NCBI RefSeq assembly: GCF_014117325.1
Contig: NZ_CP059732.1
Location: 5,407,001-5,471,000, forward strand
Reading direction: 5' to 3'
DNA length: 64,000 bases
Source: Spirosoma foliorum
GTDB taxonomy: Bacteria; Bacteroidota; Bacteroidia; Cytophagales; Spirosomataceae
Shown here: in pieces, positions 1 to 8,978 of the stretch
How the letters are laid out: each line of letters begins with the position of its first letter
How positions within the stretch are numbered: position 1 is the first letter of the stretch
Program-made: the position numbers and the translations under genes
Notes under the pieces: generated by a model
What the model was told of the DNA's origin: nothing
Database searches by the model: none
The model's input: only the letters and a program-made list of their open reading frames with translations

Positions 1-1131
1 TCACAAACAACCGCCAACCCAACTGTTACCTTTAGTAAACCAGGAACTTATCCTGCTACCCTGAAAGTGACTGATGCCGCAGGAAACACCGCGACCAAAA
101 CAATGGAGATTAAAGTTGGTAACGATGAACCTAAAGTTGAAGTCGCCGTTGCCGGAAACAAGACGTTCTATTTTCCGAACAAACCGGTTAAATATGCCGT
201 AAAAGTCGTTGACAAAGAAGACGGCTCACTTCAGAAAGGTATCAACGCCGACGATGTAACGATGACCATCGATTACCTCGAAGGCTTCGATAAAACGATG
301 TTAGCCCAAGGGCACCAGGCCAATACGGGTAACTCGACCGGCAAACGGTTAATGGAATTGAGCGACTGTAAAGCCTGTCATGCCATCGATCAGAAATCAA
401 TCGGACCTGCTTATATCGACGTAGCCAAGAAATACAAAGGCACTGCTGGTATTGAGAGCAAACTGGTTCGGAAGATCATTTCGGGTGGTGGCGGAGTCTG
501 GGGCGAACAAGCTATGAGCGCTCACCCACAGTTGAAAGAAAGTGAGGTTACCGACATGGTTCGTTACATTCTGTCGTTGGCCAATGATAAACCAGCCAAC
601 CGCAAACCGATTGCGGGCGATTATGTACCCGTACAACAGAAAAAAGATGGCTCATATATCCTGACCGCCAGCTATACCGACCGGGGTAATGGCGTTATTG
701 GTCCCCTGACAGGTTCAACCTCGCTGGCGTTGCGTTCGCCGTCGGTAAAAGCCGTTTCGGCCGACGGGAAACAAGACATCTTCGAGTATGATATTCCGAA
801 ATTAGGCCCTGCCGCTATCGGGACAAAATCAGGCAGTTACCTGATCTTTAAGGACATTGACTTAACGGGTATTCAGGCACTTACACCATCAGTATTTGCC
901 TCAAACGATCAGGTTGCAGGTGGCAAACTAGAAGCCAGACTTGATTCCCCAACGGGTACATTGCTTGGCGAAGCCGATGTAAAACATGGTGCTACAGGAC
1001 CTGTCAATCTACCCTTCCGTCAGCCGGTTCAGGGCGTACATAAGCTATACCTTGTTTTTGTCAACCCTAATGCTGGGCCAAAAGCACTGTTTGCTATCGA
1101 TAAAGTACAGTTCGATATGCAGGGTATGTAG
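1..1131 (+). CDS. Secreted PKD / cytochrome c / carbohydrate-binding protein, C-terminal part (5' end outside window)
   Basis: The frame is open from base 1, so the gene begins before the window; 376 residues are visible. The order is the end of a PKD-like beta domain, a short linker, a mono-heme cytochrome c domain (heme motif CKACH at bases 367-381 with a following Gly-Pro and a candidate Met axial ligand), and a C-terminal beta-sandwich resembling CBM6-type sugar-binding modules. In Cytophagales this combination usually forms the tail of large periplasmic PQQ-type glucose/sorbosone dehydrogenase or ThuA-domain proteins. By inference it passes electrons from sugar oxidation to the respiratory chain. 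The catalytic domain cannot be seen, so the exact parent family is uncertain. Confidence 0.85.
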   Translation, partial: SQTTANPTVTFSKPGTYPATLKVTDAAGNTATKTMEIKVGNDEPKVEVAVAGNKTFYFPNKPVKYAVKVVDKEDGSLQKGINADDVTMTIDYLEGFDKTMLAQGHQANTGNSTGKRLMELSDCKACHAIDQKSIGPAYIDVAKKYKGTAGIESKLVRKIISGGGGVWGEQAMSAHPQLKESEVTDMVRYILSLANDKPANRKPIAGDYVPVQQKKDGSYILTASYTDRGNGVIGPLTGSTSLALRSPSVKAVSADGKQDIFEYDIPKLGPAAIGTKSGSYLIFKDIDLTGIQALTPSVFASNDQVAGGKLEARLDSPTGTLLGEADVKHGATGPVNLPFRQPVQGVHKLYLVFVNPNAGPKALFAIDKVQFDMQGM

Positions 1132-1150
1132 AATGCCTAGTTGCCATATA

Positions 1151-1190
1151 CCAACAGCGCCCGGGCCAATATTGGTCTGGGCGCTGTTGG
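1151..1190 (+). terminator. Hairpin after the cytochrome c protein gene
   Basis: Two 20-base arms form a nearly perfect hairpin with no loop to speak of and only two imperfect positions. It starts 19 bases after the stop codon at 1129-1131. There is no clean T tract behind it, so it may stabilise the mRNA end rather than act as a classical intrinsic terminator. Confidence 0.5.
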
Positions 1191-1228
1191 TATTCACCCA
1201 TTGGTAAGACATAGAAAGTACAATAGCC

Positions 1229-1307
1229 CATTTTATAATTTAGCGAAAACTGGAAAAATCTGGAATCAGATTCCAGATTTTTCCAGTTTTCGCTAAATTA
1301 TAAAATG
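1229..1307. repeat. 39-bp perfect palindrome ending at the ATG of the DUF4143 ATPase remnant
   Basis: Arms 1229-1267 and 1269-1307 are exact reverse complements around the single base 1268. The right arm ends on the G of the start codon at 1305-1307, so any ribosome binding site lies inside the palindrome. As RNA it would form a very stable hairpin hiding the start codon. It may be an operator, a recombination or insertion scar, or a translation block. Confidence 0.9.
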
Positions 1308-1932
1308 ATTAATCGGATTTCAGAAGAAAAATTAATACAGTTAGTGATTACCTTTAAAGATGTTGCTGTCACAGGCCCTCGCCAGTCGGGGAAAACGACT
1401 CTGGCTAAAAAACTATTTAAGGACAAGCCCTATGTATCCTTAGAAAACCCAGACATGCGCCAATTTGCGTTACAGGACCCAAGGGGATTTTTGGCTTCTT
1501 ATCCATATAGGGCCATTCTGGACGAAGTACAGCGAACACCTGACCTATTTGCTTATTTGCATCACAAAGCTTGAACACCTCCAAAATCATCCATTACGAG
1601 GAGCTATTTTTGAAGGCATGGTCATCACCGAATTAGTAAAACAACGTACTAATGCGGGGTTACCTATCAACCTGTTTTATTCGCGAGATAAAACAGGACA
1701 TGAAATAGATGTCATTATTGACGAAACCGAAAAACTTATACCCATTGAGTTAAAACCTGGCCAAACAATTAATAATGAGTTTTTCAAAAATATAACCTAT
1801 TGGAACAATTTAAGTGATCAAAGAGACTCATTTGTCTTATATGCGGGTAATCAAATGCAAAAAAGAAGCACTGGTATAACTGTATTGAACTGGCGGGAAT
1901 TTTTGAAAAGAAATCCCTTAATCGGTCAATAG
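1305..1932 (+). pseudogene. AAA ATPase (DUF4143 family), internally deleted
   Basis: The first 87 or so residues match the start of the family: Walker A GPRQSGKTT near residue 24 and a Walker B-like region ending ILDEVQR near residue 73. The frame then stops at 1572-1574. A second frame, from about 1570 to 1932, carries the family's C-terminal nuclease-like DUF4143 end (HPLRGAIFE, then GHEIDVIID and PIELKPGQ). Intact members have roughly 380-400 residues; here the middle of about 160-190 residues is missing and the halves are out of frame. This is an internal deletion, not a sequencing slip. The gene cannot make a working ATPase. Its position directly behind a 39-bp palindrome is the odd point. 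Confidence 0.88.
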
Positions 1933-2013
1933 ACAGCCTTTAGCCTCTACTAATAATTCTATACATCCAATAAAATAGGCGTATTTTTATATTCTAATTA
2001 GTATACTACCCCT

Positions 2014-3645
2014 ATGCGCTTGTTTTCGTTTCTACTACTCATCGTTGGTTTTCTCCACTTTTCCGTATCTGCGCAAACACTTACGTCATCCAAACTTCCT
2101 ATCCTGATTATTAATACGAATGGACAAACCATACCCGATGATCCAAAGATTGTAGCCAGCTTACAGATTATTGATAATGGTGCAGGTAAAACTAATAGTA
2201 TAACTGACAAGCCTTCCTTCAGTAGTAAAATCGGTATTGAATTACGGGGAGCTACATCGCAACAATTTTTTCCGAAGAAACCGTACGGATTTGAACTACG
2301 CGACACGTCTGGGTTGAACTCTGCAAATGCCTCCATTCTGGGCATGCCCTCCGAGTCGGACTGGGTTTTGAATGCGACCTATAATGACAAAACTCTGATT
2401 CGGGAAACGCTCACCTACGATTTGAACCGGCAGATGAGCAAGTATTACACGCCACGCTACCGCTATTGTGAGGTGATCGTCAATGGTAGTTATTCAGGGA
2501 TTTACATTTTATTCGAGAAGATCAAGCGCGATAAAAACCGGGTCAATATTACCAGCATCAAAACAACCGATATATCGGGCGACGCGCTGACGGGAGGGTA
2601 TATTTTCAAGATCGATAAAACCGAAGGGTCAGCGTCGCGCGAATGGAATTCGGCTTATCAAACCAATGGAAAAAATATCCTGATTCAGATTGATCGACCA
2701 AAGCCAGAAGACCTCGCCGAAGCCCAATTCCAATATGCCAAGCAGTATGCAACCGATTTCGAGAATGCGCTGAAAGGCGCACAATATCAGGACTCGCTGG
2801 TGGGCTATCGAAAGTACATCAACGATGATTCGTTTGTCGATTACTTGCTCTTAACGGAGGTCTGTAAAAATGTGGATGGGTATCGGCTCAGTTCATTTTT
2901 CTACAAAGACCGCGATAGTAAAGGCGGAAAATTGGTCATGGGGCCAATCTGGGATTATAACCTGACCTATGGGAATTCCAATTATTGCAACGGCAATTCT
3001 TATCAGGGATGGGCGTACGATTTTACCCGTACCTGCGCGACTGATGATTTCCAGATGCCATTCTGGTGGGATCGCCTATTAAGCGACAAAGCATTCGCCA
3101 GCAAAGTTCGCATTAAGTATCAGGCTCTTCGCAAGAACGTACTCAAAACCGAACGGATTCAAAATTACATCGACTCGGTAGCTACAGAGCTGACCGACGC
3201 CCGTACCCGCAATTTCCAAAAGTGGCCCGTTATTGGCGTGTATGTCTGGCCGAATGGCTATGTGGGCCAAACCTATCAACAGGAAATTGATTACCTGAAA
3301 ACATGGGTAAAAAACCGCTTGGAGTGGATAGATAACGCCGTATTGCCCTTTGGCTCCGACGTGCTGGCCACCGAAATTACCGATGGATTTACCTTCACCA
3401 TCAGTCCAAATCCATCCATAGGTGATGTTACCCTACAATACCAGCTCCAGCAACGGACCAACGTGCGGCTGATTATTACCGATGCCACTGGTCGACAGAT
3501 GAATAGCCTATCCTGGCCTAATCAATCAGCGGGCGATCATCAGGAAATAGTACCTGCTCGTTCGTTGCCCACGGCATCGGGCACCTATTATCTGCAACTT
3601 GATCTGGACGGGCAGCCCGTTAGCCGGAAGCTGCTGCGGCTCTGA
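2014..3645 (+). CDS. CotH kinase-like secreted protein with type IX secretion tail
   Basis: A 543-residue protein. Residues 1-21 are a signal peptide ending SVSAQ. The central part resembles the CotH family, including IELRG, KKPYGFELRD, an ILGMPSESDWVL-type segment and a later FEKIKRD segment. CotH proteins are atypical protein kinases known from spore coats and fungal invasins; the substrate of exported bacteroidotal homologues is unknown. The last 80 or so residues (FTISPNPS onward, ending in KLLRL) have the look of a type A T9SS sorting domain, so the protein is expected to cross the outer membrane and be anchored or released. It stands alone, between the ATPase remnant and an acylase gene. 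Confidence 0.85.
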   Translation: MRLFSFLLLIVGFLHFSVSAQTLTSSKLPILIINTNGQTIPDDPKIVASLQIIDNGAGKTNSITDKPSFSSKIGIELRGATSQQFFPKKPYGFELRDTSGLNSANASILGMPSESDWVLNATYNDKTLIRETLTYDLNRQMSKYYTPRYRYCEVIVNGSYSGIYILFEKIKRDKNRVNITSIKTTDISGDALTGGYIFKIDKTEGSASREWNSAYQTNGKNILIQIDRPKPEDLAEAQFQYAKQYATDFENALKGAQYQDSLVGYRKYINDDSFVDYLLLTEVCKNVDGYRLSSFFYKDRDSKGGKLVMGPIWDYNLTYGNSNYCNGNSYQGWAYDFTRTCATDDFQMPFWWDRLLSDKAFASKVRIKYQALRKNVLKTERIQNYIDSVATELTDARTRNFQKWPVIGVYVWPNGYVGQTYQQEIDYLKTWVKNRLEWIDNAVLPFGSDVLATEITDGFTFTISPNPSIGDVTLQYQLQQRTNVRLIITDATGRQMNSLSWPNQSAGDHQEIVPARSLPTASGTYYLQLDLDGQPVSRKLLRL

Positions 3646-3806
3646 AACAACAATATCTCTTAACCAGAAAGCAGACTACACAAAAAAGACTCTAGGGGTA
3701 CCCGCTCCGTCAACTTAATTGTCTTTCAGGTAATGAAGCTATTTTAGCTTTCGGGCCTACAGAATGAATTTATTCTTTAGGCCATTAACTAGCGAGTTAA
3801 ACCTGA

Positions 3807-6014
3807 ATGATGATGCATGTAAAAACTTATTTCGTTCTTATTTTCTTTGGACTGTGGGCCAGATCCACGATTGCACAGATGCCGTTTTCTAGTCAGGAAG
3901 CGACCGATTTACAAAAGCGGGCCAAGGGCATTGAGATTGTCAAAGATACCTATGGCGTTCCGCACGTATATGCAAAAACAGACGCCGATGCTGTATTTGG
4001 TCTTATGTACGTGCAATGCGAAGAGTTCTTCGATAAAGTAGAAGCGTCACTCATTAGCCGACTAGGGCGCACGGCTGAAACGGAAGGCGAATCCGCTATT
4101 TACCGCGATCTCTGGTCACGGATGTTCATTGACTCTACACAGGCTATTCAGTTGTACAAAAAAACGCCAGACTGGCTCAAGAAACTCTGCGACGCCCACG
4201 CTGCTGGAATTAATTATTATTTGATTACTCATCCGGCCGTAAAGCCCAAATTGCTTACTCGGGTAGAGCCTTGGATGATCCTGATGAATAACGTACCCGC
4301 GATGGGTGGAAGCAATGTCAGTGAAGCCGATTTTAAAGCCTTCTATCTGAAAGAAGCCAATCAGAACCCAACCGTCAGCCGCAGTTTTACCGCTGAACCA
4401 CCCAAAAATGACGGGTCAAACGGCTGGGCGCTGGCTCCCTCCCGCACGAAGAGCAAGAAAGCGATGCTGTTCATCAATCCGCACGCCGAATACTACGGTC
4501 GAATTGAAATTCAAGTGGTTAGCGATGAGGGGCTTAATTCGTATGGTGCGCCTTTCCTGGGCCAGTTCAATCTTTTTCAGGGATTCAACGAATTCTGTGG
4601 CTGGATGCACCCCGTTTCGCTTTCGGACGCCAAAGATCTCTACGCCGAAGATGTCGAGAAGAAAAAAGGGAAATGGATGTATCGTTACAATGGCGTCTGG
4701 AAACCAGTGGATAGCACAGTTATTGACGTACGTTACAAGAAAGGAACGGGTTGGGCAACCAGGAAATTCGTTACGTATCGTACGCACCACGGACCGGTTG
4801 TATACGCCACCGCCACCCGCTGGATTACCTTGAAAACCTTCGAGCCCAACATCGAACTACTGGGTATGCACTGGCTGAAAATGAAGGCGCGTAACCTGAA
4901 AGAATTTACGGCGGCTATTAATGCCCGGGCTATGGTCGGCAGCAATGTGGTGTATGCCGATAAGGCCGGAAATATTGCTTACTGGCACGGTAATTTCGTA
5001 CCCAGAAAAAACCCATTGCTCGATTGGAAACGACCGGTAGACGGAACTACATCGGCAACGGAATGGCAGGGAACCCATGAGTTAACGGAAATTCCACACT
5101 ACATCAACCCGGCAAATGGTTGGTTACAGAACTGCAATTCAACCCCTTTGTATGGTGCTGGTGAGTTATCCACCGAAATGCTAAAGTTACCAGCTTACAT
5201 GCTACCCGATGGCCACACCCCTCGCGCTGTCCACGCTGTACGTGTGTTAACGCCCCTGAAAAATGCGACGATGGACGATGTTATTGCCGCTTCGTACGAT
5301 ACGTATCTGCCCAGTGGAGAGCGGTTCATTCCCAGTCTGATTGCGGCATATCAATCCATAACGAATGACTCCCTTAAGACAAAATTGGCACAACCGATAG
5401 ACATCTTACAGAAATGGGATTTCAAAACAGATACAAACTCGGTCGCTACGACGCTAACAGTACATTGGCTGGAAAAAATCATTGCACTGGACATGGCCCG
5501 TTTGCCCAAACCCGCTACTACCGAAGAACAATACTCGCTGACCAACGGAGCCGCCGTTACCACTGAATTCTTATCGCCAATGGAGCAGGTCACAGCGTTA
5601 GCTCAGGTCGTAACTGAACTCGAAAAAGAATTTGGCACCTGGCAGGTAGCCTGGGGAACAGACAACCGTTTTCAGCGGATTGCGGAAAGCGACCCCAGCG
5701 ATGATAAACTTAGCTGGGGTGTTCCGGCAACGCCCGGTTTTATGGGTTCGCTGAATGCGTATGTAAGCAAAAAAACGGCCAAAACGCATAAACGATATGG
5801 CATCACTGGCAATACCTTCGTTGCTGCGGTTGAGTTTGGCGACAAGCTTCGGGCCAAGACAATTTTGACGGGAGGCTCCAGTTCTGATCCGGCATCGCCA
5901 CACTATACTGATCAGGTAAATGGCTACATTACGGGCCAGTACAAGGAAATTTATTTCTACAAAGACGACGTTTATAAACACGCCGAGAAAATCTACCACC
6001 CCGGCGATAATTAA
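3807..6014 (+). CDS. Penicillin acylase-family N-terminal nucleophile hydrolase
   Basis: A 735-residue exported protein with signal peptide 1-23 (STIAQ cleavage region). The segment EIVKDTYGVPHVYA is the usual start of the alpha subunit. DGSNGWAL places the autocatalytic cleavage site and nucleophile at Ser204, with alpha and beta subunits made by self-processing as in penicillin G acylase and AHL acylases. Later conserved stretches include THHGPV and NSTPLYGAG-like segments. Family members hydrolyse amide bonds of beta-lactams, acyl-homoserine lactones or other N-acyl compounds; the sequence does not settle the substrate. Three ATGs lie close together; the first, 3807, is used here, and 3810 is equally possible. 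Confidence 0.9.
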   Translation: MMMHVKTYFVLIFFGLWARSTIAQMPFSSQEATDLQKRAKGIEIVKDTYGVPHVYAKTDADAVFGLMYVQCEEFFDKVEASLISRLGRTAETEGESAIYRDLWSRMFIDSTQAIQLYKKTPDWLKKLCDAHAAGINYYLITHPAVKPKLLTRVEPWMILMNNVPAMGGSNVSEADFKAFYLKEANQNPTVSRSFTAEPPKNDGSNGWALAPSRTKSKKAMLFINPHAEYYGRIEIQVVSDEGLNSYGAPFLGQFNLFQGFNEFCGWMHPVSLSDAKDLYAEDVEKKKGKWMYRYNGVWKPVDSTVIDVRYKKGTGWATRKFVTYRTHHGPVVYATATRWITLKTFEPNIELLGMHWLKMKARNLKEFTAAINARAMVGSNVVYADKAGNIAYWHGNFVPRKNPLLDWKRPVDGTTSATEWQGTHELTEIPHYINPANGWLQNCNSTPLYGAGELSTEMLKLPAYMLPDGHTPRAVHAVRVLTPLKNATMDDVIAASYDTYLPSGERFIPSLIAAYQSITNDSLKTKLAQPIDILQKWDFKTDTNSVATTLTVHWLEKIIALDMARLPKPATTEEQYSLTNGAAVTTEFLSPMEQVTALAQVVTELEKEFGTWQVAWGTDNRFQRIAESDPSDDKLSWGVPATPGFMGSLNAYVSKKTAKTHKRYGITGNTFVAAVEFGDKLRAKTILTGGSSSDPASPHYTDQVNGYITGQYKEIYFYKDDVYKHAEKIYHPGDN

Positions 6015-6038
6015 ATCGATGAATGTTAAAGATTCCAG

Positions 6039-6082
6039 GTTTCAAGTTCCAGGTTAGCAGACCACCAAATGGAACTTGAAAC
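6039..6082. terminator. Inverted repeat between convergent genes
   Basis: Arms 6039-6051 and 6070-6082 are 13-bp exact reverse complements with an 18-base loop; weaker pairing extends outward. It lies between the convergent acylase and sigma factor genes and could stop transcription from both sides. Confidence 0.5.
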
Positions 6083-6109
6083 GTTAAACCTGAAACCTTT
6101 AATATCAAC

Positions 6110-6664
6110 TCAGGCGATTCCTATATCTTTTTGAACAGCAAATCGGATCACTTTCATCGATCGAACCATATGCTTTTTGATCGCATGGCTCGATATACCT
6201 AAGATTTGGGCAGCCTCATCGTAACTTTTCCCCTGTTGCCTACATAGGGTAAATACGGCACAGCTTTGGGGCGGTAATGTGTCTAAAACGTCTTGAAGAA
6301 ATTGCTGATATTCCTTGGCTATAATGGCGTCTTCGGTATCGTTTGTTGAGGTATAATGCCACCTTACTACTTCTGTCTTTATCCGATCTTCTACGGCAGC
6401 CCGCTTAAGGAAGTTAAACGTATGGTTTCGGGTAATCGTGAACAAATAGGGTTTAAAGGCATGGATATCCTTAGTGGCTAAACGGTCCTCCCATAGTTTC
6501 ATGAATACCTCCTGACAAATGTCATTCGACAGATCCGTTGATTTCAGAAATTTACAGACGAAACGATGGATACTAGGTCGGTAAAAGTCATATAGTTTGC
6601 CGAATGCCTTTTCATCACCCTCAGAAATTTGATTAAGCAAACTGCTTTCGTTGAAAAAAGTCAT
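6110..6664 (-). CDS. ECF-type RNA polymerase sigma factor
   Basis: A 184-residue protein with sigma region 2 (residues about 25-95, including ICQEVFMKLWED) and region 4 (about 125-180, with the helix-turn-helix SYDEAAQILGISSHAIKKHM). This is the usual size and layout of extracytoplasmic-function sigma factors. In Bacteroidota such genes generally sit next to a FecR-type anti-sigma factor and a SusC/SusD pair. Neither neighbour is present here: the gene is flanked by an acylase and a glycosyltransferase. Its inducing signal and regulon therefore cannot be read from context. The start ATG at 6664 is the first in frame and gives the expected N-terminus. Confidence 0.93.
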   Translation of the reverse strand: MTFFNESSLLNQISEGDEKAFGKLYDFYRPSIHRFVCKFLKSTDLSNDICQEVFMKLWEDRLATKDIHAFKPYLFTITRNHTFNFLKRAAVEDRIKTEVVRWHYTSTNDTEDAIIAKEYQQFLQDVLDTLPPQSCAVFTLCRQQGKSYDEAAQILGISSHAIKKHMVRSMKVIRFAVQKDIGIA

Positions 6665-7041
6665 TGACCGAAGTGAGTGAAGTTAAAATTCAGTACAGTT
6701 TTAGCAGAATGCCCATACGCTGGTTGTGCCAGAATCAGTTGCAGATTCACAACGAGACTTACTATAAGACTAAAAAATCATCTTTATTTAAAATTATATT
6801 TTGAAAATTACTTAAATATAAAATATTATTTCAAATATATTCAATATACCTATATAAATCATCAGATTAATTAATAAATCAGGCAAAAGCTAAGCCATAT
6901 TTTGTGTGACTCCAATGGGGTCACAAAGGCTGTAGATGATTCAACTCCAGGATTCCTGCTTACTTGCTGAATCTACGCGTCTGGCAGCTAACGAAAACGG
7001 ACTTATCTTTACCAGCTCGTAGTCAATCCAATTTGCTCCCC
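6665..7041. other. AT-rich divergent intergenic region
   Basis: The gap between the divergent sigma factor and glycosyltransferase genes contains a strongly AT-rich stretch at about 6770-6880. I see no credible gene, RNA or clear -7 element. The short open frame across it is made of low-complexity Lys, Tyr, Ile and Asn codons and looks fortuitous. It probably holds the promoters of both flanking genes. Confidence 0.5.
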
Positions 7042-7911
7042 ATGAAAGTAGCTGGATTCAGTTTTATCCGCAATGCCGTTCAATTCGATTACCCTATTGT
7101 TGAGGCTATCACCTCGGTCCTGCCCTTATGCGATGAATTTGTGATTGCTGTTGGTGACTCAGACGACGATACACTTGGGTTGATTGAATCGATCAAGTCC
7201 GATAAGATTCGCATTATTCGAACAACCTGGGATGATACGGCCAAAGCCGGAGGGCGCGTGTTAGCTCTGGAAACCGACAAAGCGCTGGCAGCTGTTTCGC
7301 CGGATGCCGATTGGGCGTTTTACATCCAGGGCGATGAGGTATTGCATGAACAGTCGATTCCGGTTGTGAAGCAGGCTATGGAGCAGTACCTGAACGATAA
7401 GAGTGTAGATGGGCTATTGTTCAAATACCTGCATTTCTACGGTTCCTACAGCTACGTAGGCGACTCCCGTCGATGGTATCGGCGCGAAATACGCGTGATT
7501 CGAAATACTGGAAATGTGGTGTCGTACAAAGATGCCCAGGGATTTCGGACGCGCGCTAACCAGAAGCTGAAGGTGAAGTTGATTGACGCCTACATCTATC
7601 ACTATGGTTGGGTAAAACCACCCGAAACGCAGAAAAAACGGCTACGCAATGCGAATCATTTCTGGAATACCAGCGCAACCATTGCTCAGGCCGATGCCAG
7701 TGTTGATGCCTTCGATTATAGTCAAATCGACTCACTTGCACATTTTACAGGGACGCACCCTGCCGTGATGCAAGCCCGCGTTGATCGCTTGAACTGGCCA
7801 TTTACATTCGATACCAGCCAGAAACGCTACTCAGCCAGAGTCCGTTTTCTAACCTTCATGGAAAAACTCACCGGCTGGCGTATTGGTGAGTATAAGAATT
7901 ATAAGTTGTAG
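7042..7911 (+). CDS. Glycosyltransferase family 2-like protein
   Basis: A 289-residue cytoplasmic protein with a GT-A-like N-terminal fold: VAGFSFIRNAV at the start, EFVIAVGDSDDDTL as the nucleotide-sugar region, and WAFYIQGDEVLHE in the position of the DxD-type metal site. This resembles family 2 glycosyltransferases of the kind that decorate cell-surface polysaccharides or glycoproteins. The frame is open upstream to 6964, but the ATG at 7042 directly precedes the conserved MKVAGFSF start and is preferred. Acceptor and donor are unknown. The stop codon (7909-7911) lies inside the following inverted repeat. Confidence 0.85.
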   Translation: MKVAGFSFIRNAVQFDYPIVEAITSVLPLCDEFVIAVGDSDDDTLGLIESIKSDKIRIIRTTWDDTAKAGGRVLALETDKALAAVSPDADWAFYIQGDEVLHEQSIPVVKQAMEQYLNDKSVDGLLFKYLHFYGSYSYVGDSRRWYRREIRVIRNTGNVVSYKDAQGFRTRANQKLKVKLIDAYIYHYGWVKPPETQKKRLRNANHFWNTSATIAQADASVDAFDYSQIDSLAHFTGTHPAVMQARVDRLNWPFTFDTSQKRYSARVRFLTFMEKLTGWRIGEYKNYKL

Positions 7912-8001
7912 AGACGCAATTCCTTGCGTCTCCATTGCGTCAGCAATTTGCAGCATCAACAATCATTCATAGTATGAGACGCAAAGGATTGCGTCTCTAC
8001 A
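7909..8001. repeat. GAGACGCAA-type palindromic element
   Basis: Arms 7909-7932 and 7978-8001 match as reverse complements at 22 of 24 positions, and each arm is itself a short palindrome (GACGCAA ... TTGCGTC). The TAG stop of the preceding glycosyltransferase gene is the first three bases of the element. It separates two convergent genes and could act as a bidirectional transcription stop. Confidence 0.85.
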
Positions 8002-8004
8002 AAA

Positions 8005-8886
8005 CTAAACGTCACATATAGCCACCGATTCTTTCAGGCTGGTTAATGGGTCGCGTTTGGGGATGAACTCCTGCGCCACAAAACCTTTGAAACCTGTGTC
8101 GACAATAGCTTTCATGATAGCAGGATAATAGAGTTCCTGTGTCTCATCGATTTCGTTCCGACCGGGATTACCACCTGTGTGGTAATGGCCAAAGTACTTA
8201 TTGTTCTCACGGATTGTCCGAATGATATCGCCCTCCATGATCTGCATATGATAGATATCATAAAGCAGTTTGAAATTCTCAGAACCAACTTTTTTGCAAA
8301 GCTCAACGCCCCAGGCCGAGTGATCGCACATGTAATCCTTATGATCAACCTTACTGTTGAGCAGTTCCATGATCATCGTGATACCGTACTTTTCAGCACT
8401 TGGCATCAGTCGTTTCAAACCAACGGCGCAGTTTTCTAATCCCTGCTCGTTGCTCATACCCCGGCGATTGCCCGAAAAACAGATAACTTGCGTCAGACCC
8501 GCTTCTTTCATTTTCGGAAAAATAGCTTCGTAACTGGCTACCAGCTCGTCGTGGAATTTTGGATCGTTGAAACCATCTGGAATCCCTTTTCCGGCTCCCT
8601 GTGCCATCGAACAGGTAAGGCCATATTTTTTTAGGGTAGGCCATTCAGCGGGGCCCGTTAAATCAATTCCTTTGATGCCCATTTCCTTAGCCGATTTGCA
8701 TAAGTCATCGAGCGAAATTTTACTATAACACCACCGGCAAACCGCGTGATTGATACGTCCTTTCAGCATGGGAGCTGCTTGTTCAGATTGAGACATGGAA
8801 CTGGCGAAGGAATTAGTCAGGGCAGGCAGCGTTAACACTGTTCCTGTTAATGTTTTAAGGGCCGTTCGGCGAGAGGATGATTTCAT
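8005..8886 (-). CDS. Tat-exported sugar phosphate isomerase/epimerase-like TIM barrel
   Basis: A 293-residue protein opening with a twin-arginine signal (SSSRRTALK then a hydrophobic stretch to about residue 29). The rest is an AP-endonuclease-2-type TIM barrel similar to hydroxypyruvate isomerase and xylose isomerase-like epimerases, with candidate metal ligands in IMELLNSKVDH, LLYDIYHMQ, FGHYHTGG and FVAQEF. Export suggests a periplasmic job on a sugar or keto-sugar. It follows a 3-keto-disaccharide hydrolase gene on the same strand, separated by an inverted repeat, so the two probably work on the same substrate flow. The specific reaction is not known. Confidence 0.88.
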   Translation of the reverse strand: MKSSSRRTALKTLTGTVLTLPALTNSFASSMSQSEQAAPMLKGRINHAVCRWCYSKISLDDLCKSAKEMGIKGIDLTGPAEWPTLKKYGLTCSMAQGAGKGIPDGFNDPKFHDELVASYEAIFPKMKEAGLTQVICFSGNRRGMSNEQGLENCAVGLKRLMPSAEKYGITMIMELLNSKVDHKDYMCDHSAWGVELCKKVGSENFKLLYDIYHMQIMEGDIIRTIRENNKYFGHYHTGGNPGRNEIDETQELYYPAIMKAIVDTGFKGFVAQEFIPKRDPLTSLKESVAICDV

Positions 8887-8901
8887 AAATTATGAATGAC
8901 T

Positions 8902-8973
8902 AATGATAGAATGACTGAATGATAGAATAAGAGGCTGACGGGGGTCATTCTATCATTCAGTCATTCTATCATT
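8902..8973. repeat. 27-bp perfect inverted repeat with internal direct repeats
   Basis: Arms 8902-8928 and 8947-8973 are exact reverse complements with an 18-base loop. Within each arm the 10-mer AATGATAGAA occurs again in variant form, so the element looks built from short units. It lies between two genes read in the same direction and may reduce expression of the second. Confidence 0.85.
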
Positions 8974-8978
8974 CAAAA

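Noticed and set aside
6677..6874. Open frame of 65 codons in the AT-rich gap
   Set aside because: Low-complexity Tyr/Ile/Lys/Asn composition and no ribosome site; a by-product of AT richness.
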